Below are positions 31,345-37,778 of a stretch of DNA of 37,778 bases, in pieces. The notes under the pieces are model-generated. The model saw nothing but the letters and a program-made list of their open reading frames with translations. It ran no database searches and was not told where the DNA came from. The translations under genes and the position numbers were made by a program. Origin of the DNA: an uncultured Allomuricauda sp. (GTDB lineage Bacteria > Bacteroidota > Bacteroidia > Flavobacteriales > Flavobacteriaceae); assembly GCF_937884665.1 (NCBI RefSeq), contig NZ_CAKZYF010000143.1:1-37778 (forward strand), written 5' to 3'. How positions within the stretch are numbered: position 1 is the first letter of the stretch; each line of letters begins with the position of its first letter.

Positions 31345-31734
31345 ATGAAGCAAATTGACCGCTTACTCATAAATATTTGCTCGGATAATTTAGCTGCGAG
31401 TCGCGATTTCTACACAAAACTGTTCGATTTTCAAGTGGAATATGACAGTGATTGGTTTGTACACTTGCTCTCCCAAGATAAAAAACTTGAACTGGGCATA
31501 ATCAAACGAACCAATGAAATCGTACCAAGCGAGTTTCAACAAAGCCCAAAAGGATTTTATATCACCTTTGTGGTAGACAGTACAGACGATGTATTTTCAA
31601 TTGCCAAATCTGAAAATTTTGAGATTCTCAATGAACCTTCAGACACCTTCTATGGACAAAGAAGACTGCTGTTAAAAGACCCTGATGGAAGTCTGGTAGA
31701 TGTTTCCTCCCCTATCAAAAACTTTAGCTTTTAA
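31345..31734 (+). CDS. VOC-family protein
   Basis: This 129-residue protein has the VOC modules: LLINICSDNLAASRDFYTKLFDFQV, then GFYITFVVDSTDDVFSIAKS and RRLLLKDPDGSLVDVSSPI. The metal ligand positions read Asn, not His, near the start (NICSDN) and the final Glu is replaced by Asp or Val (DGSLVDV), so it may bind ligands without a metal. It lies close after the YciI-like gene. It belongs to the bleomycin-resistance-like group of unknown specificity. Confidence 0.85.
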   Translation: MKQIDRLLINICSDNLAASRDFYTKLFDFQVEYDSDWFVHLLSQDKKLELGIIKRTNEIVPSEFQQSPKGFYITFVVDSTDDVFSIAKSENFEILNEPSDTFYGQRRLLLKDPDGSLVDVSSPIKNFSF

Positions 31735-31798
31735 AATAGAACCCGCGCTGAACAAATAACCCTTTCAAAAACTATTGTATGATCTTAAAGTAGAGAAA

Positions 31799-32231
31799 AT
31801 GGAAGAAAAAGAAATCGTTCACGGCGGAGAAGGAAACCATTCTAATTACGCCCAAGACCATTGCGTTGTGAAACCATCCTCAGAGCAAACAAAGGGGAGC
31901 TGAGTTTTGTGGAAGACACGCTGAAACCCAGCTTTTATCTGCCCCGGCACCATAATAAAATCATGATGGAGGTCTTTTTACTTTCTCGAAAGACAGGCAG
32001 AGATGATATTTGACGGCGAAACCGTGCTTTGCAATCCTGGGGATACCGTTATAATCCCTCAAATGCGTGGCGTGCCGCTACGTGTAAAGAAGGGCAAAAA
32101 TACTGACGATTTTCAAGAACAAGAGATTCAATGCCTATCTCGAAAAACCATCAAAACTCTCAGAGCACGATTTTGAAAACCTGGAACTGATGAAGAAAAT
32201 CTCTGCAGCGTTTGATAGCTACGAAGGATAA
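31799..32231 (+). pseudogene. Cupin-domain gene broken by several frameshifts
   Basis: Reading in three successive frames reconstructs one cupin. Frame 1 starts ATG 31799 with EKEIVHGGEGNHSNYAQDH and stops at TGA 31901; the next reads ELSFVEDTLKPSFYLPRHHNKIMMEVF; then FYFLERQAEMIFDGETV and NPGDTVIIP, the cupin core; and finally IFKNKRFNAYLEKPSKL to the TAA at 32229-32231. At least three shifts break the frame, so no intact product is possible. Together about 140 codons survive, a typical size for a small cupin. It fills most of the 624 bases before the next lipoprotein. Confidence 0.75.
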
Positions 32232-32358
32232 AAAGGGTACCGGAATAAAAACAAAAGCTTCCATTTCTTTTCCCCGATTAAAATCGTTAAAGAAATGGAT
32301 TTATAGCAATCGTAATGCAACCCATGAACCGGTAACGTATCTTATGGGAAAGCCAAAT

Positions 32359-32841
32359 ATGAAAAAAATAGCGGTCGTATGGTTTGTGGGACTTTTGTTA
32401 GCCGCTTGTTCCGATGATGATGATGAGATAAACTGCGAACTATTTGACCCGGCATTTCCCGCTCTGTTCCTCAGGATTGTGGACGACTCAGGGACGAATC
32501 GAATTGAAAATGGAACCGTTGACCCAGAGAATATTGAAGTAGAAGGAGATTTTCTTGGCGCAGGGTTTCAGTTTATTCCGGCAAACGAGTTTGCCGACCC
32601 GGATTCGTCCATAAGGGAGTTGGACAATACCTTGAACCTCTCCCTACCCAACGAGTCCAGATTTCGATACCTACTTCGCATCGATAATTTTGAACCAGTT
32701 ACGATAACCTTTACCGCAGAACTTACCGAAATTCCCTGCGATATAATTTACTTTACCCCGATTCGCGCAGAGAGTAACGGTCAAGAACTGGAGTTGCAGG
32801 AAACTTTCCCCTTGGAATTTTTAGTGGTATTGGAACTTTAA
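32359..32841 (+). CDS. Acidic lipoprotein of unknown function
   Basis: The 160-residue product from ATG 32359 has a signal ending in LLLAAC and a mature start CSDDDDE, which fits the acidic surface-export signal of Bacteroidota lipoproteins. The body is beta-rich and acidic, with paired cysteines (INCELF, then IPCDII) and a FLRIVDDSGTNR segment like that of the lipoprotein at 29642. An upstream start at 32212 runs into the decayed cupin and was rejected. The family is unknown. Both lipoproteins may belong to one rapidly evolving surface group. Confidence 0.75.
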   Translation: MKKIAVVWFVGLLLAACSDDDDEINCELFDPAFPALFLRIVDDSGTNRIENGTVDPENIEVEGDFLGAGFQFIPANEFADPDSSIRELDNTLNLSLPNESRFRYLLRIDNFEPVTITFTAELTEIPCDIIYFTPIRAESNGQELELQETFPLEFLVVLEL

Positions 32842-33113
32842 AGATTCCTACTTAAATTCTGAAGAATAAATAAGGTGAAACAAATGCGGTAAGTTTTAAC
32901 TTTATTCCGATTTCTCCCTTACAGAAGCGGCTACAGAATAATCACGATAAAAAAAGAATAATGGACATTCAGCGACTGACAACTTTTGGGGCATAGCAGG
33001 GAAATTTCTACCTTCTGCCCCAATAGCGTGCAGTCTGGGACCAACCAATACCAAAAGCACCAAGACGGAACAAACCCTAATGGGAAACCGCAATCACACG
33101 TAGATCAAAAAAA

Positions 33114-33566
33114 ATGGAACTTACCAATGAAATCAGGGCCTCCATAGACCAAAGTATCTTATGTTGGCTTGCCACTGTATCCGACAAAAATATTCCCAAC
33201 GTATCCCCAAAAGAGATTTTCAACTACTTTGGAACAGATAAAATTATCATAGCAAATATTGCATCGCCACAAAGCGTTAAGAACATAAACGTGAACAAAA
33301 AGGTCTGCGTAAGTTTTATCGATGTTTTGGTCCAGAAGGGTTTTCAAGTCAAAGGAAAGGCAAAAATCATAAAAAAAACGGATGCGGAATTTGTCGAGAT
33401 GGAGCAAGTATTGTTAAAGATGACCGGTGGTAATTTTCCCTTCAGGACGATTACCGAAATCCTTGTGGAACAGGTAAAACCGATTATTGCTCCGAGATAC
33501 CTTCTCTATCCAGAAACCACAGAGCAACAACAAATCTTGAATGCAAAAAAAGCGTATGGACTCTGA
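33114..33566 (+). CDS. Pyridoxamine 5'-phosphate oxidase-like protein
   Basis: This 150-residue protein has the split-barrel flavin-binding pattern: ILCWLATVSDKNIPNVSPKEIF, then DKIIIANIASPQSVKNINVNKKVCVSFIDV and FQVKGKAKII. PNPOx-like proteins bind FMN or F420; substrate unknown. The length is typical for a general stress-type member. Its end overlaps the start of the P-loop gene by 26 bases, so both are translated from one message. Cytoplasmic. Confidence 0.88.
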   Translation: MELTNEIRASIDQSILCWLATVSDKNIPNVSPKEIFNYFGTDKIIIANIASPQSVKNINVNKKVCVSFIDVLVQKGFQVKGKAKIIKKTDAEFVEMEQVLLKMTGGNFPFRTITEILVEQVKPIIAPRYLLYPETTEQQQILNAKKAYGL

Positions 33567-34134
33567 ACCCTTTGAAAAAGGAATAAAGGTTTTGGTGTTG
33601 GGCGCCTCTGGTTCAGGAACCACGACCCTAGGAAAAGAACTGGAAAGAAAGACGTACTTAAGACATCTGGACGTCGATGATTACTATTGGAAAAAAACCG
33701 AACCTCCCTTTCGGGAAAAAGTACCTTTATCAACGCGAAACAAAAATCTGAAATCAGATTTCCATCGTTTGGCGAACGTAGTTGTGAGTGGTTCTTTAGT
33801 AAGTTGGGGGAAAGAATGGGAGAGCGCTTTTGACCTCGTAGTTTTCATCCGATTGGCAAACAAAGAAAGGATGGGGCGCCTCAAAAAACGGGAAGAAGAA
33901 CGTTACGGGGATAAACTTTTAACAGACACTGGGATTCAGGAAAACTCGCGGGCGTTTTTACATTGGGCAAATCAATACGAAAATCCCCATTTTAAAGGTA
34001 GAAGCTTAAACGCCCATATCAACTGGTTGAAGTCGTTCGATTGCCCAGTACTCGAAGTAGATGGAAAATTGGAACTATCCAAAAAAGTAGAACTCGTACT
34101 CCGTGAAATGAACGGGGTCGGTAGAACGGTTTGA
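33541..34134 (+). CDS. P-loop kinase-like ATPase without the Walker lysine
   Basis: This 197-residue protein begins with VLVLGASGSGTTTLGKELE, a Walker A loop (21-28) in which the invariant Lys reads Thr. Then follow HLDVDDYYWKKT, like the substrate-binding Asp-Asp of shikimate or adenylate kinases, and RLANVVVSGSLVSWG. GASGSGTT is a known variant loop in a group of small P-loop kinases. It overlaps the PNPOx gene by 26 bases (an alternative start is 33556). A nucleotide or small-molecule kinase role is likely but not assigned. Confidence 0.8.
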   Translation: MQKKRMDSEPFEKGIKVLVLGASGSGTTTLGKELERKTYLRHLDVDDYYWKKTEPPFREKVPLSTRNKNLKSDFHRLANVVVSGSLVSWGKEWESAFDLVVFIRLANKERMGRLKKREEERYGDKLLTDTGIQENSRAFLHWANQYENPHFKGRSLNAHINWLKSFDCPVLEVDGKLELSKKVELVLREMNGVGRTV

Positions 34135-34272
34135 CAAGGCAATGTAACACTCCATTATAGATTGATTTTAAAAATGTAACCCCAATTGGGGCTTCAAACA
34201 ATCCAAAAGGTATGTCAACTAAAAAAGTTTCGGATTTTGGCAAAGAAGCAAAAAGGTAGGCAAAGTAGCTTT

Positions 34273-34653
34273 ATGAAAAATCTACATTTGGGAACATCCG
34301 CACTTGTTGTTTTCGCAGCCGCGTTGGTCTACGGTGCAAATCCCGAAGGAACACTCCCCCTTTTTTTTGAATTTACCGTGGAAAATCTGGAGCTGAAGAA
34401 CATATTCCGCGCCATTATGGGGCTCTACTTGGCCTTTGCAGTGTATTGGGTAATCGGCATAAAAAAAACGGAACACTGGCGAAATGCTACGCTCAGTAAT
34501 GTTATCTTTATGGGTGGTTTGGCCTTTGGACGTCTATTGAGCACACTTCTGGATGGAGTTTCAATTCCGTATACCATTGGCTTTTCTTTGGAGTTCTTAG
34601 TCATGGTTTGGGGAATATACAATCTTAAAAAAGATAACTTACAGGCTAGGTAA
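34273..34653 (+). CDS. DUF4345-like membrane protein
   Basis: The 126-residue product from ATG 34273 has four hydrophobic segments (about 5-23, 43-62, 77-93, 102-120) with ALVYGANPEGTLPLFFEFTVENLELKNIFRA after the first, and MGLYLAFAVYWVIG in the second. This is the DUF4345 pattern of four-helix membrane proteins of unknown function. The earlier start at 34186 adds 29 unrelated residues and was not used. Inner membrane. Confidence 0.8.
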   Translation: MKNLHLGTSALVVFAAALVYGANPEGTLPLFFEFTVENLELKNIFRAIMGLYLAFAVYWVIGIKKTEHWRNATLSNVIFMGGLAFGRLLSTLLDGVSIPYTIGFSLEFLVMVWGIYNLKKDNLQAR

Positions 34654-34793
34654 ACCTCTGACGGACTCGTGCGGTGGTACTTTACCGCTAAAGCTTATCC
34701 TTCCCGTTCCATCGACTTTTTTCTTGAAAAAAACTTTTAAAAGTGATTACGGTTGTTTCCCACATAAAATCGCCGGGACTAAAAAAGGTATAC

Positions 34794-35291
34794 ATGGCAC
34801 GACCAAAAAATAAAACGGAATTACTCGATTTGAGCAAAAAGAATTATGAACTGCTCATGGAATTTATTGAAAACTTCTCCCAAGAAGAACAAGAGAAGGA
34901 ATTTCCTAAAGGGACCATGAACCGAAACATCAAAGATGTTTTGATGCACCTGCACCATTGGCACCTCATGATGTTGGAATGGTATACCATCGGCATGAAC
35001 GGGGAAAAACCAGATATCCCCGCTAAAGGATATACTTGGAAGACCACCCCTAATCTTAACAGATGGATTTGGGAAATGTATCAAAAAACCACACTTTATG
35101 AAGCCAAGGCAGAGTTGGAATCGAGCTATAAAAAAATCAGGATGTTGATTAAGTCGCACAGCAACGACGAACTATTCGAGAAAAAAAGGTATAAATGGAC
35201 AGGGAGCACTTCCTTGGGCGCTTATGTAATTTCCGCATCATCCAGTCATTATGATTGGGCCCGAAAGCTTATCAAAAAAGCAAAAAGATAA
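34794..35291 (+). CDS. ClbS/DfsB-family protein
   Basis: The 165-residue product from ATG 34794 fits the DinB-like four-helix ClbS/DfsB family (DUF1706): KTELLDLSKKNYELLMEFIENF, then MHLHHWHLMMLEWYTIGMNGEKPDIPAKGYTWKT, and KWTGSTSLGAYVISASSSHYDWARK. ClbS protects producers of colibactin by opening its cyclopropane; DfsB was linked to growth in acid. Here no toxin genes are nearby, so general self-protection is an inference. The start at 34743 was rejected because it adds no family sequence. Cytoplasmic, single gene. Confidence 0.88.
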   Translation: MARPKNKTELLDLSKKNYELLMEFIENFSQEEQEKEFPKGTMNRNIKDVLMHLHHWHLMMLEWYTIGMNGEKPDIPAKGYTWKTTPNLNRWIWEMYQKTTLYEAKAELESSYKKIRMLIKSHSNDELFEKKRYKWTGSTSLGAYVISASSSHYDWARKLIKKAKR

Positions 35292-35446
35292 CCATTGGAC
35301 CTATGTTAGCGTTATGTGGAAATAGAAACGCCACAAAAAACCGATCCATAGCAGAAACCGCTTGAAACAATTCCTACAATCCCAAATCCCAAACCTTTCT
35401 AAAGAATTTGTGAGACTACCTCCAAAAAACCTACATTTGACCAAAA

Positions 35447-37156
35447 TTGATTGGATTGAAAAGTTGGTTGTTTCTTCTAGTGATTTCCTTTTCGTTATCC
35501 GCCTTGGCGCAACAACAAAAACCGAAAGGCGAAAGCAAGCAGATTAACATAATTTATGGGGCTAATTTTACAAAAGATGAAGCCCAGTTTCCCGGGGCGT
35601 CCATCTTCAGTAAAGATGACCAAAGGCAAGTGCAATTTGAGCATCAAGGTGCCGATTTGTGGTGCGATATTGCCATTTTTTACACGCAAGAAAACAAATT
35701 GAAAGCCATCGGTAATATTCGGATGCAACAAGGAGACTCCATTGAACTCAACAGCGGAAAAATTGATTATGACGGGAACACCAAATTGGCAAAAGCCTGG
35801 GAGAATGTGGACTTGACCAATGGGCAGATGACCTTGACCACGGACACGCTTTATTTTGATCGCGAAAACCAGGAATCCTATTATCGCTCCGGTGGAAAAG
35901 TAGTGGATTCCGCCAACATACTTACCAGCAAAATAGGGACCTACTTTATGACTCCCAAAAAATACCAGTTCCAGAATAAGGTCCATATCGACAATCCCGA
36001 ATATACCGTCGATTCGGAACAACTGGATTACTATACCACCTCCAAAAATGCCTATATGTACGGACCCTCCACCATAACGGGCGAAGATTACAAGATTTAC
36101 TGCGAACGGGGATTCTATGATACCAAGATCGAACAAGGCTATGGCATAAAAAATACCCGAATAGATTACAATAATAAAATCATCGAAGGCGACAGCCTTT
36201 ACTTTGACAAGATTACCGAATTTGCATCCGCCACCAATAATATCCAAATAACGGATACCATAAACGATGGGGTCATACGTGCGCACTATGCGGAAGTGTT
36301 CAAAGCGAAGGATTCCGTTTTTGCCACCAAAAGAGCAGTTTCCGTAAACATGGTGCAACAAGATTCCCTTTATATCCATGGGGATACCTTAATGATCACT
36401 GGGAAACCGGAATCAAGAATATTGAGGGCCTTTCGAAATGCCAAGTTCTACAAAACCGACCTGAGCGGAAAATGTGCCTCTATCCTTTTCGATGAAAAAA
36501 CCGGGGTGACCCAATTGATTACAAATCCAATTATGTGGAATGTTGAAAATCAAATTACGGGAGATAGCATCCATCTGCTTTCTGACCTTGAAACGGAGAA
36601 ACTCGATTCCCTTAAGGTATTGGAAAACGCCTTCATCATTTCGCTGGATACAATAAGCAAAGAAGGATATAATCAGGCCAAGGGAAAGGACCTTTTCGGT
36701 AAGTTTATTGAAAATGAGCTAAAAATCATCGATCTTATTAAAAATACGGAGGTGATTTATTACATGTATGATGACAAACAAGAACTCATCGGTATCGATA
36801 AGACCATTTGCAGTAAAATCCGTCTTCTTATGGCAAACAACGATATTGAGGACATTACTTTTTTTGTAAATCCGGACGGGGACATTTTTCCGGAAAAAGA
36901 CCTGCCCGTAGAAAGTCGAAAACTAAAAGGTTTTATCTGGCGTGGTGATGAACGCATATTGAACAAGGACGCTATTATTGACGACGACGACAACAACATC
37001 AGCCTGGTCAAGATCCGGGGCATTGAAAACCCTATCGATATTGATGCTGAGGAAGAAGAGCGACAAAATAACGAAAACGACCCGGTGAACAATCTATCTC
37101 GGACCAAAGCCATACAGCAACGAGAACCCAGAGTTTCTAAAGTACAGTCCCCTTAA
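35447..37156 (+). CDS. OstA-like protein (LptA/LptD N-terminal domain type)
   Basis: This 569-residue protein has a signal peptide (about 1-21, cleavage after ALA) and a long beta-jellyroll made of OstA repeats, visible as regularly spaced GDSIELNSGKIDYDGNTKLA- and LTTDTLYFDRENQ-type strands. The acidic, low-complexity C-terminus (about 515-569) is a known feature of Bacteroidota members. OstA-like proteins bind lipopolysaccharide during transport across the periplasm. The start is TTG at 35447; an in-frame TGA at 35438 rules out a longer start. It touches the aminotransferase gene with no gap, a conserved pair. The gene looks like core genome. Confidence 0.9.
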   Translation: MIGLKSWLFLLVISFSLSALAQQQKPKGESKQINIIYGANFTKDEAQFPGASIFSKDDQRQVQFEHQGADLWCDIAIFYTQENKLKAIGNIRMQQGDSIELNSGKIDYDGNTKLAKAWENVDLTNGQMTLTTDTLYFDRENQESYYRSGGKVVDSANILTSKIGTYFMTPKKYQFQNKVHIDNPEYTVDSEQLDYYTTSKNAYMYGPSTITGEDYKIYCERGFYDTKIEQGYGIKNTRIDYNNKIIEGDSLYFDKITEFASATNNIQITDTINDGVIRAHYAEVFKAKDSVFATKRAVSVNMVQQDSLYIHGDTLMITGKPESRILRAFRNAKFYKTDLSGKCASILFDEKTGVTQLITNPIMWNVENQITGDSIHLLSDLETEKLDSLKVLENAFIISLDTISKEGYNQAKGKDLFGKFIENELKIIDLIKNTEVIYYMYDDKQELIGIDKTICSKIRLLMANNDIEDITFFVNPDGDIFPEKDLPVESRKLKGFIWRGDERILNKDAIIDDDDNNISLVKIRGIENPIDIDAEEEERQNNENDPVNNLSRTKAIQQREPRVSKVQSP

Positions 37157-37778
37157 ATGCTGAAAGACGATTTTTTTAGGTACCAAACCCAGACCACACC
37201 GTATCCTTTGGGTCTTACGGTTTCGCATGCGGAAGGTTGCTACATTTACGATTCTGAGGGTAATTCCCATCTGGATTTTGTGGCGGGGGTTTCTGCCTGT
37301 TCCCTTGGGCATTGTCATCCCAGAGTTGTTAAGGCGATTACAGATCAAGTTGAAAAGTATATGCATGTGATGGTCTATGGGGAATACATCCAAGAACCAG
37401 CTGTTGCTTTCACCAAGTTGTTGGCAAGGCATTTACCTTCCAACTTGGAAACAACCTACTTGGTCAACTCGGGGACCGAAGCTATGGAAGGAGCCTTGAA
37501 GTTGGCCAGAAGATACACCGGAAGGTCAGAGCTCGTTTCAGCGAAGCATGCCTATCACGGCAACACCTTGGGGAGTCTTAGCGTAATGGGGTTCGAAGAA
37601 AGAAAAAGCGCATTCCGCCCGTTGCTTCCCGATGTTCGGTTTATTCAATTCAATGATGAGGCCGATATAGAAAAAATAACTGCCAGAACAGCAGCTGTTG
37701 TATTGGAGACCATCCAAGGTGGAGCTGGTATAATTTTACCTCAAAATGATTACCTGAAAAAAGTCAAAAAACGTTGTA
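37157..37778 (+). CDS. Class III PLP-dependent aminotransferase, N-terminal part
   Basis: The first 207 residues are visible, reading off the right edge. The pattern is that of class III aminotransferases: GCYIYDSEGNSHLDFVAGVS, the GHCHPRVVKAI segment, VNSGTEAMEGALKLAR (cofactor phosphate-binding loop), and AKHAYHGNTLGSLS. It is closest to acetylornithine/aspartate aminotransferase-family proteins. The PLP lysine would lie beyond the window. Its ATG follows directly on the OstA-like stop (0 bases between), so the two form an operon. A biosynthetic or envelope role is inferred from context only. Confidence 0.9.
   Translation, partial: MLKDDFFRYQTQTTPYPLGLTVSHAEGCYIYDSEGNSHLDFVAGVSACSLGHCHPRVVKAITDQVEKYMHVMVYGEYIQEPAVAFTKLLARHLPSNLETTYLVNSGTEAMEGALKLARRYTGRSELVSAKHAYHGNTLGSLSVMGFEERKSAFRPLLPDVRFIQFNDEADIEKITARTAAVVLETIQGGAGIILPQNDYLKKVKKRC

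Noticed and set aside
697-35291. A true class 1 or superintegron cassette array
   Set aside because: No integrase gene, attI site or paired GTTRRRY/RYYYAAC cores in the right order could be read, and spacers do not share sequence.
35495-36379. A long antisense frame (294 codons) within the OstA-like gene
   Set aside because: It is the mirror of a repetitive beta-strand-rich gene; the product is glycine- and isoleucine-rich without any motif.

Overview
The window looks like chromosomal DNA from a flavobacterium (phylum Bacteroidota, family Flavobacteriaceae, probably marine). The grounds are: an AT-rich composition; few recognisable Shine-Dalgarno sequences; promoter elements of the Bacteroidota type (TTTG, then TAnnTTTG); lipoproteins whose mature ends begin with Cys followed by acidic residues; a PepSY membrane gene, a LytTR membrane regulator and an ECF sigma/anti-sigma pair of Bacteroidota style; and, at the right end, an OstA-like protein followed directly by a class III aminotransferase, a pairing I associate with this group. 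No rRNA, tRNA, transposase, integrase, phage gene or CRISPR array was recognised. Assignments come from reading motifs by eye; no database search was run.

Layout. 1-560: an SDR oxidoreductase (partial, minus strand) divergent from an HxlR-type regulator. 697-4049: amidohydrolase lipoprotein, NTF2-like protein carrying a 31-bp perfect palindrome in its coding sequence, LytTR membrane regulator, and secreted cupin. 4281-7571: ASCH/winged-helix protein, secreted GH26 glycosidase, and a class A (subclass A2-like) beta-lactamase. 7762-10252: SRPBCC protein, then an ECF sigma / anti-sigma / tandem plug-like secreted protein operon with a strong terminator downstream. 10337-15220: small single genes (VOC, GNAT, NTF2-like, alpha/beta hydrolase, unknowns) and a decayed VOC copy. 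15590-18896: exported M20 amidohydrolase and a beta-lactamase-fold lipoprotein with TPRs. 18960-23539: Crp/Fnr regulator with a palindrome placed as a class II activator site in front of an SRPBCC-YdeI operon, then a HExxH lipoprotein, DUF2200 and a dehalogenase-like hydrolase. 23610-25311 (minus strand): a PepSY gene broken by one in-frame stop, plus a small membrane gene. 25641-35291: more single genes (hydrolase, NmrA-like, SAP/DUF6434, two acidic lipoproteins, DUF2867, YciI, VOC, PNPOx, P-loop kinase-like, DUF4345, ClbS/DfsB) and decayed cupin and GST-like genes. 35447-end: OstA-like protein and aminotransferase, which look like conserved core genes.

Overall, 697-35291 reads as an accessory zone. 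Nearly all genes are short, unrelated and on the plus strand, separated by 100-350 bp of non-coding DNA. Many belong to stress, detoxification or self-protection families, and several decayed gene fragments lie between them. This resembles a cassette-type array, but I found no integrase and no convincing attC sites. The best-defined regulatory units are the ECF sigma operon and the Crp/Fnr-palindrome-SRPBCC-YdeI unit.
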